A DNA stretch of 39,358 bases, from contig PUMJ01000121.1 in assembly GCA_003551305.1 (NCBI GenBank), positions 1-39,358 on the forward strand, in the 5' to 3' direction. The notes under the pieces are model-generated. The model saw only the letters and a list, made by a program, of their open reading frames with translations. It was not told where the DNA came from and searched no databases. This document shows positions 1 through 7,843 of this stretch, piece after piece. Numbering within the stretch: position 1 is the first letter of the stretch; each line of letters opens with the position of its first letter. A program made the translations under genes and the position numbers. The DNA is from Candidatus Brocadiaceae bacterium. Lineage in GTDB: Bacteria; Planctomycetota; Brocadiia; SM23-32.

Positions 1-1509
1 CACCGCCAGCAGCGGCCCGCCGCTCCAGCCGGAGTCCCGCATGCGCAGCACGCTGGCCCACCGGCCGCCGCCGAAGGTGGAGACGACGCGGGGATGCCCC
101 GGCCGGGCGGTGTGGCCGTCGGAGCCGCCTACCAGGCCCAGCCGGCAGCCCTTCGAGAGGTAGGCCTGGGCGAACCACTCGAACTGGCCGTGTCCGGACA
201 CCATCTCGCAGAGGCGCTCGGCCTGCGGCTGATGAGGGCCCGGCGTAGCGGGCGTGCCGCCCACGTGCGGAATGACCATGGCCGGGCGACCGCGAAACCT
301 CTCGTAGATCTCGCCTATCTTCCAGGTCGGGTCAGGCGCCGGCACGTCCAGATCGCGCCAGACCAGGTTGCGGTCGCCGCCCTCGGGTTCGCTGTCGCGC
401 CACTCGCAGCCCAGGAACGTCACGTAGCGCCCCTCTTCATCGTGCTCGCGGGCGGCTTCGCGGTAGAGATCCCACCACTTGTGGACCGCGTCCGGGCTGT
501 GGCGGAAGATGTGCGAGCCCATGCCACAGAAGTCCAGCCGGGTCGCCTCTTTACCGTACCGGTACGCCTTCTCCGGGTGAGTGTTGCTGTTGAGGACGTT
601 GATCTCGGCCGCATCGTATCCGTGGGCGTGGAACTCGCCCCAGTACACGTTCAGGTCCGAGCCGGGCGCGACGCGGACGGGGTTCGAGCGGGCCTTCAGG
701 TCGCTTTCCAGGTCGCGCAGTTCGAGGTGGGCGCCGCTTTCGGCCGGGGCCGCACAGCGCAGGCGCAGGGAGCCGGAGTCGGTGGGCCTCACCTCCACCT
801 CGCGCCCGTCGCAGGTCAACTCCAGTCCTTCCGGCGCGGGCAAGACGTTCCCGTTGATGTCCAGCGGCAGGACGGCGCCGGTCAGAGGCTCGCCGGCGGC
901 GGTCTGCGACGGGGCGAACACATGGTAGCGGGCAACGCATGCCCGGGGGATGACGTTGATCTCCACGACGGCGTCCGGCGCCCTGCGGAAGAGTTCGTCT
1001 CCCTCAAGCCGCACGCCCCAGGCCAGGTGGGCGGCCTCGTAGGCGGCCGAGCGCACGACGCTGCCGGGGCCGCCGCGGCGCCGGTCGCCGATCCGCACGG
1101 TGATGGCCTGACCGGCCGCCAGGGGCCGCGGCAGTGTCATCACGGCGGGCACTCTGCTCTTGAGGGCACAGTCACATTGGAACGGCATGGGCTCTCCGGC
1201 CTCATCCTCGACCGTGACGTAGTCCTGCGCGTCCGGCCAGTAGTCCTGGAAGCGCCACGCCAGCTTGAAGTCGTTCTCGAGGCGGCGCAGTCCGATCTGC
1301 GCGCCCGCCGGCAGGTCCGCCCCCGGGCTGAAGCGGACGAGCCACGTGCCGAGTCGGCCGGCCTCGAGGGTGACACTCGGGGCGGGGCCGGCATCGGCTC
1401 CGCGGGCCGCCTCGAACGCGATGGTGGCGGTGGCCGGGAAGGAGCCCTCCCCGAACTGCAGGTGAACGCGTTCAAAAGACGGTTCGCTGCGGCCTGGCTT
1501 CGCTGTCAT
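1..1509 (-). CDS. DUF3604-like PHP-type metal-dependent hydrolase (3' truncated)
   Basis: The frame is open for 503 codons from ATG 1509 to the window edge, so the C-terminus is missing. A GGAGAG ribosome site lies 7 bases before the ATG. Residues 1-280 look like beta-rich accessory domains. A PHP-like metallohydrolase domain starts with WGEFHAHGYD (about 290-299), followed by a conserved Glu in GCEW (369), His in IPHVGG (415) and GGSDGH (461-466). These match the metal-ligand pattern of DUF3604 and CehA/McbA-type proteins. Such proteins are predicted phosphoesterases or hydrolases of unknown substrate. No signal peptide is seen, so it is probably cytoplasmic. It diverges from the def operon. 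The family call is fairly firm; the substrate is unknown. Confidence 0.75.
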   Translation of the reverse strand, partial: MTAKPGRSEPSFERVHLQFGEGSFPATATIAFEAARGADAGPAPSVTLEAGRLGTWLVRFSPGADLPAGAQIGLRRLENDFKLAWRFQDYWPDAQDYVTVEDEAGEPMPFQCDCALKSRVPAVMTLPRPLAAGQAITVRIGDRRRGGPGSVVRSAAYEAAHLAWGVRLEGDELFRRAPDAVVEINVIPRACVARYHVFAPSQTAAGEPLTGAVLPLDINGNVLPAPEGLELTCDGREVEVRPTDSGSLRLRCAAPAESGAHLELRDLESDLKARSNPVRVAPGSDLNVYWGEFHAHGYDAAEINVLNSNTHPEKAYRYGKEATRLDFCGMGSHIFRHSPDAVHKWWDLYREAAREHDEEGRYVTFLGCEWRDSEPEGGDRNLVWRDLDVPAPDPTWKIGEIYERFRGRPAMVIPHVGGTPATPGPHQPQAERLCEMVSGHGQFEWFAQAYLSKGCRLGLVGGSDGHTARPGHPRVVSTFGGGRWASVLRMRDSGWSGGPLLAV

Positions 1510-1555
1510 CCGGGCGCTCTCCAGGTTCAATCCAATTGGTGTTCAGCGCCCAGCA

Positions 1556-1561
1556 TATAAT
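1556..1561 (+). promoter_or_regulatory. Candidate -10 box (TATAAT) upstream of def
   Basis: A consensus TATAAT sits in the 194-base divergent gap between the DUF3604 gene and def. No good -35 box stands 16-18 bases upstream, so this is a weak call. The reverse strand of the same AT-rich patch (TATATG) could serve the DUF3604 gene. Confidence 0.3.
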
Positions 1562-1703
1562 GCGCAGGATGCGGCCACAAGCTCAGCCCCCATGCGGCCC
1601 GAGCAAGACGCCGTCGGTACGGCCGGCGGGCGGTTTCCTTTCACCGGCGGCCATCTTCGGGTATTCTGAGGGTGTGGGATTGACTGTGGGAATGGAGGGG
1701 GCC

Positions 1704-2222
1704 GTGGAGTTGAGGATATATCCGGACGAGGTTCTTCGGAAGAGCTGCCGGCCGATCGAGCGTATCGACGACGGGCTCGTGTCCGAGGCGCGTGAGATGC
1801 TCGAGTTCATGTACGAGTCCGAGGGCATCGGCCTGGCCGGGCCGCAGGTCGGCTGGCCGCGTCGGCTCATGACACTCGACGTCGAGCACCAGGCGCAAGA
1901 CCCCCGCATCTTCGTCAATCCGCGCATTGTCGAACGTGAGGGCCACGTTGAACTCGAGGAAGGTTGCCTGAGCCTGCCGGGACTGCGGCTGCATGTGCCG
2001 CGGTCGGAGAAAGTGCGAGTGGTCGCCTACACGCTCGAGGGCGAGAGGCTGGAAATCGAGGCGGAAGGACTTGAGGCCGTGGCCTGGCAGCACGAGACAG
2101 ACCACCTCAACGGCGTGCTCATCATAGACCGCGTCCAACCCACGAGGCTTATGAGCGTGCGGGAGCGGCTGCGGCGATTGGAGCGGGAGTGGGAGTTGCG
2201 CGCCGCCACGGAACAGACCTGA
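1704..2222 (+). CDS. def: Peptide deformylase
   Basis: Removes the formyl group from the N-terminal methionine of new proteins. All three family motifs are present: GIGLAGPQVG (motif I, with Gly for the second Ala of GLAAPQ), EGCLSLPG (motif II, Cys metal ligand) and QHETDHLNG (motif III, HExxH). The frame is open from 1536, and ATG 1692 is possible. I prefer GTG 1704, because the bases over that ATG (GGAGGGG, 1694-1700) make a Shine-Dalgarno site at proper spacing, and the protein then begins VELRIYPDEVLR as the family does, giving 172 residues, the usual length. fmt follows after 34 bases, the classic def-fmt pair. Confidence 0.95.
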   Translation: MELRIYPDEVLRKSCRPIERIDDGLVSEAREMLEFMYESEGIGLAGPQVGWPRRLMTLDVEHQAQDPRIFVNPRIVEREGHVELEEGCLSLPGLRLHVPRSEKVRVVAYTLEGERLEIEAEGLEAVAWQHETDHLNGVLIIDRVQPTRLMSVRERLRRLEREWELRAATEQT

Positions 2223-2256
2223 CCTCTTCGCCTGCAGGCTATCGCTGAGTGCCGAC

Positions 2257-3216
2257 ATGAGACTCGTTTTTTTCGGGAGCCCAGACTTCTCTGTTCCCGC
2301 CCTGGAAGCGCTGCACGGGGAGGGGCATGAGATAGCGCTGGTGGTCACGCGTCCTGACAGGCCCCGGGGCCGCGGTCAGAAGCCGGCCGCCACGGCAGTC
2401 AAGAAGGTCGCCTCTCGGCTGGGGCTTGAGGTTTACCAGCCGCGCACCGCCAACTCGAGCGATTGCGTGGAGCGACTGCGGGAAGCTGACGCGGAACTCG
2501 GCGTCGTGATAGCCTACGGGGAGGTACTGAAGCCGGAGGTGCTGGCGACCACGCGGGAGGGCTACCTGAACGTACACGCGTCGCTGCTGCCCGAATACCG
2601 CGGCTCGGCGCCCATCAACTGGGCCGTCATGCGGGGCGAGCAGCGGACGGGCGTCAGCATAATCCGCATGAGTCCGGTGCTCGACGCCGGCCCCGTGCTG
2701 GCCAGTCGTGAAGTGGCCATCGGGCCGGAGGAGACGGCCGGCGAACTGCACGAGCGGCTGGCCCACCTCGGGGCTGAGGCCCTGGTGGAGGTGGTTTCTC
2801 GACTGGCGGAGGGCCGGGCCCCGCAGGAGCGAGCCCAGCCGGCGGAGGGCGGCTTTTTCGCCCGTAAGCTGACCAAGAAGGACGGACTGGTAAACTGGAG
2901 CCGCGCGGCCGAGAGCATCCGCAACCGCGTGCGGGGGCTGAGACCCTGGCCCGGCGCATACTCGTACCTCCGGTCGGACGGCGACCGGCTGCGCGTGGAG
3001 TTGCTGCGCGTCGAGGTGGCGGCCGTGGACGATGCCGACGCAGAGGCCGGGACCGTCCTGCGCGCCGACGACGCAGAGGGTCTCGTAGTGAGGGCCGGGC
3101 AGGGGGCGGTGCGCATCCTGGAACTGAAACCGGCCGGCGGCCGGGCCATGAGCGCCGTGGACTTTCTGCACGGCCACCCGGTGGAGCCGGGCACGGTGTT
3201 TACATCCGAGGAGTGA
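2257..3216 (+). CDS. fmt: Methionyl-tRNA formyltransferase
   Basis: Transfers a formyl group from 10-formyl-tetrahydrofolate to Met-tRNA for translation initiation. It is 319 residues, the normal length. The N-terminal Rossmann-type formyltransferase domain starts MRLVFFGSPDFSVPAL. The catalytic Asn105 and His107 lie in NVHASLLPEYRGSAPI, and Asp143 in VLDAGP. The C-terminal OB-like tRNA-binding domain runs from about 205. It lies between def and a DUF116 gene whose ribosome site overlaps the fmt stop, so the three are probably one operon. Confidence 0.96.
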   Translation: MRLVFFGSPDFSVPALEALHGEGHEIALVVTRPDRPRGRGQKPAATAVKKVASRLGLEVYQPRTANSSDCVERLREADAELGVVIAYGEVLKPEVLATTREGYLNVHASLLPEYRGSAPINWAVMRGEQRTGVSIIRMSPVLDAGPVLASREVAIGPEETAGELHERLAHLGAEALVEVVSRLAEGRAPQERAQPAEGGFFARKLTKKDGLVNWSRAAESIRNRVRGLRPWPGAYSYLRSDGDRLRVELLRVEVAAVDDADAEAGTVLRADDAEGLVVRAGQGAVRILELKPAGGRAMSAVDFLHGHPVEPGTVFTSEE

Positions 3217-3219
3217 GTG

Positions 3220-3657
3220 ATGAGCCGACGTTTGGTCAAGATGATGAACACCCTGACCCGACTGCGCCGGGCCAGTTGCGAGCCCGGGCAGATACTCCTC
3301 CTGCTGCCCAGGTGCATCCAGCACAGTGGGTGCGAGCAGAGGATCGCCAACGATATCCAGGAATGCCGTCGCTGCGGCCGGTGCAAGGTCAAAGACTTGC
3401 TGGAGATGAGTGAGCGCTACGGTACCCGATGCGCCGTGGCCACCGGCGGCCACCTTGCCCTGGAACTGGCCCGGGATGAGGGCGTCCGAACGGTGGTCGC
3501 CATCGCCTGCGCGAAGGAACTGCAGGAGGGCATGAAGGGCATCTTTCCCAAGCCGAGCGTCGGCATCATAAACCTCTGGCCCAACGGCCCGTGCGTTGAC
3601 ACGGACGTGGAACTGGACAGGGTCGAGGCGGCCATCGAGCGGCTGATCAAGGAGTGA
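3220..3657 (+). CDS. DUF116 domain protein
   Basis: A 145-residue protein matching the DUF116 pattern: LLLPRCIQ near the N-terminus, a cysteine cluster C-x2-C-x2-C (CRRCGRC, about 49-55), a TGG motif, IACAKEL and NGPCVDT near the end. The cysteines suggest a metal or Fe-S site. No transmembrane helix is seen, although some family members have one. ATG 3220 is chosen because GAGGAG (3208-3213, inside the end of fmt) is 6 bases upstream; GTG 3217 is the alternative. The position after def-fmt is a known arrangement for this family. Function unknown. Confidence 0.85.
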   Translation: MSRRLVKMMNTLTRLRRASCEPGQILLLLPRCIQHSGCEQRIANDIQECRRCGRCKVKDLLEMSERYGTRCAVATGGHLALELARDEGVRTVVAIACAKELQEGMKGIFPKPSVGIINLWPNGPCVDTDVELDRVEAAIERLIKE

Positions 3658-3699
3658 ACGCGGCCGGCTGTCTGCGTCCGGCGGCGTGGCAGCGGGCTG

Positions 3700-4467
3700 T
3701 CACCTCATCGCGCGGGCCAGGGTGAGTGCCTGGACCGTGGCGGCGTCGGCCCGCTTGAGCACCTTGCAGCACTCATCCACGGTCGCACCGGTCGTCATCA
3801 CGTCGTCCACCACCAGCAGGTTCATTTTGCGCACGGCCCTCGGCCTGGTTATTGCGAAGGCCCCCCGCACGTTGTCCAGCCGGCGGGTGCGGCTCAGCCC
3901 CGTCTGCCGGCTGGTGTGGCGGGTGCGCTTGAGCGCGCGGTCTATGAGGGGGCAGCGGAAATGCCGCGCCAGCACGCGGCCCAGCAATGCCGCCTGGTTG
4001 TAGCCCCGCTCTCGACGCCTTCGCCGGTGAAGGGGCACGGGCACGATGGCGGCGGGCGGTTCGAGCTGCGGCGGCATCCACCCGCGCCTGAGGGCGTGCT
4101 CCAGCAGCCGCGGCCCCAGGAAGAACTCCCCCCGGAACTTGAACGACCGGATGACCGGCGCAACGGGTCCGGCGTAGGAGAAAAAGGAGCGCGCCCGGTC
4201 GAAGTAGCGCTCCTCGGCCATGCACGTCAGGCACAGGGCGCCGTCGCCCGGCGCGGCCGGCAGGGGCATTCCGCACACGGAGCAGACGTGGCCGTCAAGT
4301 CGGGTTTCCTGCAGCAGGCGGGCGCAGTCGCGGCACAGCACGCTGCGACCGGGTTCGTAGATCGGCCGGCCGCAGTCGTAGCAGTGGCGGGGATAGACCC
4401 AGTCCAGGGCCGCTTCGGCGAGCACCCGTACGCCGGCGGCGCACGCCATCAGGGCGCCCTTACTCAT
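3700..4467 (-). CDS. ComF family phosphoribosyltransferase-like protein
   Basis: 255 residues. The N-terminal double zinc-finger region has cysteine pairs at 29/32, 45/48, 62/65 and 79/82. The C-terminal phosphoribosyltransferase fold carries LLVVDDVMTTGATVDEC (217-233), the PRPP-binding loop typical of ComF/GntX. ComF proteins act in DNA uptake during natural transformation; the biochemical reaction is not known. ATG 4467 has GGAGG about 10 bases upstream and overlaps the end of the HDAC-like gene by 8 bases. It is the last gene of the long minus-strand run and ends 42 bases from the convergent DUF116 gene. Confidence 0.92.
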   Translation of the reverse strand: MSKGALMACAAGVRVLAEAALDWVYPRHCYDCGRPIYEPGRSVLCRDCARLLQETRLDGHVCSVCGMPLPAAPGDGALCLTCMAEERYFDRARSFFSYAGPVAPVIRSFKFRGEFFLGPRLLEHALRRGWMPPQLEPPAAIVPVPLHRRRRRERGYNQAALLGRVLARHFRCPLIDRALKRTRHTSRQTGLSRTRRLDNVRGAFAITRPRAVRKMNLLVVDDVMTTGATVDECCKVLKRADAATVQALTLARAMR

Positions 4468-5401
4468 CGGGGTTCCTCCGGGTGCGGCACATTTCGCACA
4501 TCGTCCGCACGGTGCCCTCGTGGATGCGCACCGTGTCGGCTACGTCCGGCGCGTAGCCGCCGGCCAGCACGACGGCGGTCGGGATCCGCCGCTCGGCGCA
4601 GGCGCCCAGCACTATTTGGTCCCGGCGGCGCAGGTCCTCAAAACCCAGCATCAGGCTTCCGAGCACGTCGTGGCGGAAGGGGTCCGCCCCGGCCACGTAG
4701 AGGACGAACTCGGGCGCGTGCTCGCCCATGGCCGGCAGGAGGGTGCGCTCCAGTTCCTCCAGGTAGCGTTCCCCGCTGCAGTAGTCGGGCAGGCCGACGT
4801 CGAGGTCGCCCTGTCTCTTGATGGGGTAGTTGTTCTGCTGGTGTATGCTGTAGGTGAAGACGCGGGGCTCATCCCGGAATATCCAGGCGGTGCCGTTGCC
4901 CTGGTGCAGGTCGCAGTCAACCACCATGGCTCGCTCGGCCAGCCCCTCCTGCACGGCCTTGCGCACGCCGAGGGCTGCGTCGTTGATGTAACAGAAGCCC
5001 TCGGCCCAATCCGGAAAGGCGTGGTGGAAGCCGCCGTCCAGGTTCATGGCGAAGGTGTTCTCCCGCAGGGCGGCGCGGCAGGCCAGGATGGTGCCTCCCG
5101 CGCCCAGAGCGAAGGCCCGGACGATCTCGGCCGAGATCGGCATCTCGCTGCGCATGGTGCGGGCGGTGAGACGCACCTGGAGCAGGTCGTCCAGGTATTG
5201 CGGGGTGTGGACGAGCTCGAGGTCTTCCCTGTCGGCCGGTTCGGGCTGGAGGAAGTCTTCGGGCTCCGCCAGGCCGGCCTCGACCATCCGCTCATAGAGC
5301 AGGCGGTATTTCTCCGTGCGGAAGACGTGTTCCCCGATATTGCAGTAGTAGTCGGGGGAGTAGACGAAGCGCGGCCCCGTGCTGCAGAACGGGTGGGTCA
5401 T
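4460..5401 (-). CDS. Histone-deacetylase-family (AcuC/HDAC-like) deacetylase
   Basis: A 313-residue zinc-dependent deacetylase of the arginase/HDAC fold. Seen: the tandem His of GGFHHAF (H126, H127), FCYINDAALG, the zinc ligands in VVDCDLHQGNGT (D164, H166), the third ligand in GADPF (D240), and the active-site Tyr in AGGYAPD (Y283). The catalytic set is complete. Bacterial members act on acetyl-lysine proteins, acetylpolyamines or other acyl amides; the substrate cannot be told here. Its ATG overlaps the preceding pyrophosphorylase stop as ATGA. No clear ribosome site is visible, so translation is probably coupled. Confidence 0.92.
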   Translation of the reverse strand: MTHPFCSTGPRFVYSPDYYCNIGEHVFRTEKYRLLYERMVEAGLAEPEDFLQPEPADREDLELVHTPQYLDDLLQVRLTARTMRSEMPISAEIVRAFALGAGGTILACRAALRENTFAMNLDGGFHHAFPDWAEGFCYINDAALGVRKAVQEGLAERAMVVDCDLHQGNGTAWIFRDEPRVFTYSIHQQNNYPIKRQGDLDVGLPDYCSGERYLEELERTLLPAMGEHAPEFVLYVAGADPFRHDVLGSLMLGFEDLRRRDQIVLGACAERRIPTAVVLAGGYAPDVADTVRIHEGTVRTMCEMCRTRRNPDE

Positions 5402-6813
5402 GGCTCAAGGAGGAGGGGGAAAGAGGGTTGCCAATCGGCTTCTGTCTTCTGCGCCAGTTCCTCTTCGTCGGCGGCGTAGAGGGGGCTTATCTCGATAAGC
5501 GGTTCGCTGAAGTCCTTCGGCATCTCGACGTCGGCGCCGGCCTTCTGCAGCCATTCGAACCAGAGGCGCTGCATCAGGCGGCGCGCCGTGGCCGGGCTGT
5601 CGTCGCCCTCGGCGTTCTTGACCGGGGCGAACTCCGCCTCGCGGCGGACCTCGACGAATGCGCACTCCTGGGCGTGGGGGAGCGCCTCGAAGACGAACTG
5701 TTCGAACTTGCGGCACCCCCCCGGAGGGGATTCGACCTTGCGGCCGGCATCGTCCACTATCCGGTACGTCTTCTCAGCGATGTGCCAGGGCAGCGAACTG
5801 TCCAGGTTCGCCACGCGTTCGGCGAAGGGCACGTCCATAAGGTGGATGGCGATGCTGCCGAACTGGTAACGCAACTTGCCGCTGGGCAGCCGCTCGCCGG
5901 CCACTTTCTCGGGCACGTCTATGTATTCGATGACGGTCGGCCGGCCGGTCTTGAGCACGGCCAGGCCCAGCCCCTCGGAGGGCTCGCGCTTGGGCACGAC
6001 CTTGCAGGAGAAGTCGGCGTTCATGTTCACGTGGTGCCCCAGGAAGCGGGGGTCGGCGACGGTGACCAGGGGGTTGTCCACCTGGAAGTAGCTTATCAGG
6101 TCCCATCCGCCCTGGCGGAGCCTGTCCAGCAGGCCGCTGCGGGACAGGGCGGCGAAGACGCCGCCGTGGCCGTCGGGGCCGACCAGCAGTTCGTCCCGCT
6201 CCGCCCGCAGCAGGCGCCCCTCGGCGTCAAGTATCGGGTTGGTGCCCTGCACAAAGAAGTGCACCGTCTCTTCGCCCAGCCCGAAAAAGCCCTGCGCACC
6301 GAAGAACTCCCGGGTCTCTTCATCGTTGGTGTGGCTGGTCATGACGAGCCACGGCATGCGGCAGCCATAGCGGCGGCGGGCGGCCAGTATCTGCTCGGCG
6401 AACAGCCCGAAGAGGCTCTTGTTCCTGAGGGGGCTGATGGGGTACATTCCTTTCGGGTGGTCGTACCCGAGGCGGGTTCCTTGGCCGCCGGCGACGGTGA
6501 GGGCGGCCGTGCGGTCGGCGGCGAGCGTGTCGCGGCCGAGTTCCGTCACGCGGCTTTCGAACTTCCTCTGCCGGTCCGTCAGGGGCAGGCGCCGCACGGG
6601 GGCCGGCTTGACGTCCTCGAAAGACATGTTCGTCGGGGGCGTCTTCAGGAGCGTGCGGAAGCGGTCAAGGCGGTCGAAGTCGAGCTGTTCCAACTGCTGT
6701 CGCAGCCGCCGGCTCTCGTCCGCGTTCAGGTTGTCGAACCACTGGAGGGCGTGCGCCTGTCCGTGCTTCTCAAGTCGGGTCTTCAGAGCGTCGTCGGGCT
6801 TCTGCGCGGTCAA
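5398..6813 (-). CDS. UDP-sugar pyrophosphorylase (UDPGP family, UAP-like)
   Basis: Predicted uridylyltransferase making UDP-GlcNAc or a related UDP-sugar from UTP and the sugar 1-phosphate. About 471 residues. The nucleotide loop VAGGQGTRLG is followed by PKGMYPISP, then VMTSHTNDETREFF-like motifs, GPDGHGGVFAAL and YFQVDNPLVTVADPRFLGH. These follow the eukaryotic-type UAP/QRI1 order rather than bacterial GlmU or GalU. The start is a TTG at 6813: GGGGAGG stands just upstream and nothing else fits, although the frame stays open to 7074 inside hypE. Whether the sugar is GlcNAc-1-P or Glc-1-P is not decided by sequence alone. Confidence 0.88.
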   Translation of the reverse strand: MTAQKPDDALKTRLEKHGQAHALQWFDNLNADESRRLRQQLEQLDFDRLDRFRTLLKTPPTNMSFEDVKPAPVRRLPLTDRQRKFESRVTELGRDTLAADRTAALTVAGGQGTRLGYDHPKGMYPISPLRNKSLFGLFAEQILAARRRYGCRMPWLVMTSHTNDEETREFFGAQGFFGLGEETVHFFVQGTNPILDAEGRLLRAERDELLVGPDGHGGVFAALSRSGLLDRLRQGGWDLISYFQVDNPLVTVADPRFLGHHVNMNADFSCKVVPKREPSEGLGLAVLKTGRPTVIEYIDVPEKVAGERLPSGKLRYQFGSIAIHLMDVPFAERVANLDSSLPWHIAEKTYRIVDDAGRKVESPPGGCRKFEQFVFEALPHAQECAFVEVRREAEFAPVKNAEGDDSPATARRLMQRLWFEWLQKAGADVEMPKDFSEPLIEISPLYAADEEELAQKTEADWQPSFPLLLEP

Positions 6814-6832
6814 CGTCGGTCCTCCCCTCTGC

Positions 6833-7843
6833 TCAGCAGATCCTGGGCAGTTGCTCGCCGCTGAGCATCTGGAGCAGCCGGCGTGTGCCCAGCCGCGTGC
6901 GCAGGGCGACTCTGCCCGGGTAGTCTTCCACGATGTGTCCGATTCGCCGGCTCTCTTCGGCGCCGGGGATCCGGTGCAGGGAGCGCAGAACGTCGTCGGC
7001 ACTGTCGGGGTCCACAACGGCGACCAGTCGGCCTTCGCAGGCCAGATACAGCGGCTCCAGGCCGAGCAGCTCACAGATTGACCTGACCTCGTCCCGGACC
7101 GGTATCCGCGCTTCGTCCAGCAGGACGCCGGGGCGGTCAGGGCCGGTCACCTCGTTCATGACCGTGGCCAGGCCGCCGCGCGTCAGGTCGCGCATGAACT
7201 CGACACGCCGGGCGGCGCCCAGCACTGCCTGCGCGACGGACGTCAAGGGCGCACAGTCGCTGACGACGCTGCTTTGCAGATTCAGGCCCTCCCTCAGCGA
7301 GACGACGGCCGCGCCGTGCTCGCCCACCGGGCCGGAGACTATAATAGCGTCGCCGGGGCGGGCGCGTCCACCGGGAATCGGCTTTCCCTCCGGTACCACG
7401 CCCAGCCCGGCCGTGTTGATGAACAGCCGGTCTGCCTTGCCCCGGGGCAGCACCTTGGTGTCGCCGGTCACGACCTCCACGTTTGCCCGTTCGGCGGCCC
7501 GGCGCATGGACTCGAGCACCCGTTCCAGCTCGGCCGTGGGCAGTCCTTCCTCCAGCATGAGGGCGCAGGAGATGTAGCGCGGCAGCGCGCCGACCACGGC
7601 CAGGTCGTTCACCGTGCCGAAGACGGCCAGGCTTCCTATGTCCCCGCCCGGAAAGAAGATGGGGTCGACCACGTAGCTGTCCGTGGTGAAGGCTGTCCGT
7701 CCGCCGTCCAGCTCCAGCAGGGCGCTGTCCGGCAGCGAGGCCAATCGCGGCGAGCGGAAGTAGCGAAGGAGCGTATCCTCGATGAGGCGGCGCGTCAGGA
7801 TGCCGCCGCTGCCGTGGCCCAGCTTTATGCGCTCTTCACTCAT
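6833..7843 (-). CDS. hypE: Hydrogenase maturation factor HypE
   Basis: 336 residues with the PurM/ThiL-type ATPase fold. The N-terminus MSEERIKLGHGSGG matches the family, and the C-terminus ends PRIC. The terminal Cys receives the carbamoyl group from HypF and is dehydrated to thiocyanate, the source of cyanide ligands for NiFe-hydrogenase. ATG 7843 is chosen by family length; it overlaps hypD by 8 bases, and the open frame upstream to 8056 is only hypD read in another frame. Member of the hypFCDE block. Confidence 0.96.
   Translation of the reverse strand: MSEERIKLGHGSGGILTRRLIEDTLLRYFRSPRLASLPDSALLELDGGRTAFTTDSYVVDPIFFPGGDIGSLAVFGTVNDLAVVGALPRYISCALMLEEGLPTAELERVLESMRRAAERANVEVVTGDTKVLPRGKADRLFINTAGLGVVPEGKPIPGGRARPGDAIIVSGPVGEHGAAVVSLREGLNLQSSVVSDCAPLTSVAQAVLGAARRVEFMRDLTRGGLATVMNEVTGPDRPGVLLDEARIPVRDEVRSICELLGLEPLYLACEGRLVAVVDPDSADDVLRSLHRIPGAEESRRIGHIVEDYPGRVALRTRLGTRRLLQMLSGEQLPRIC

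Noticed and set aside
94-1560. 488-codon open frame on the plus strand
   Set aside because: Antisense to the DUF3604-like gene, which shows ordered metal-ligand motifs and a ribosome site.
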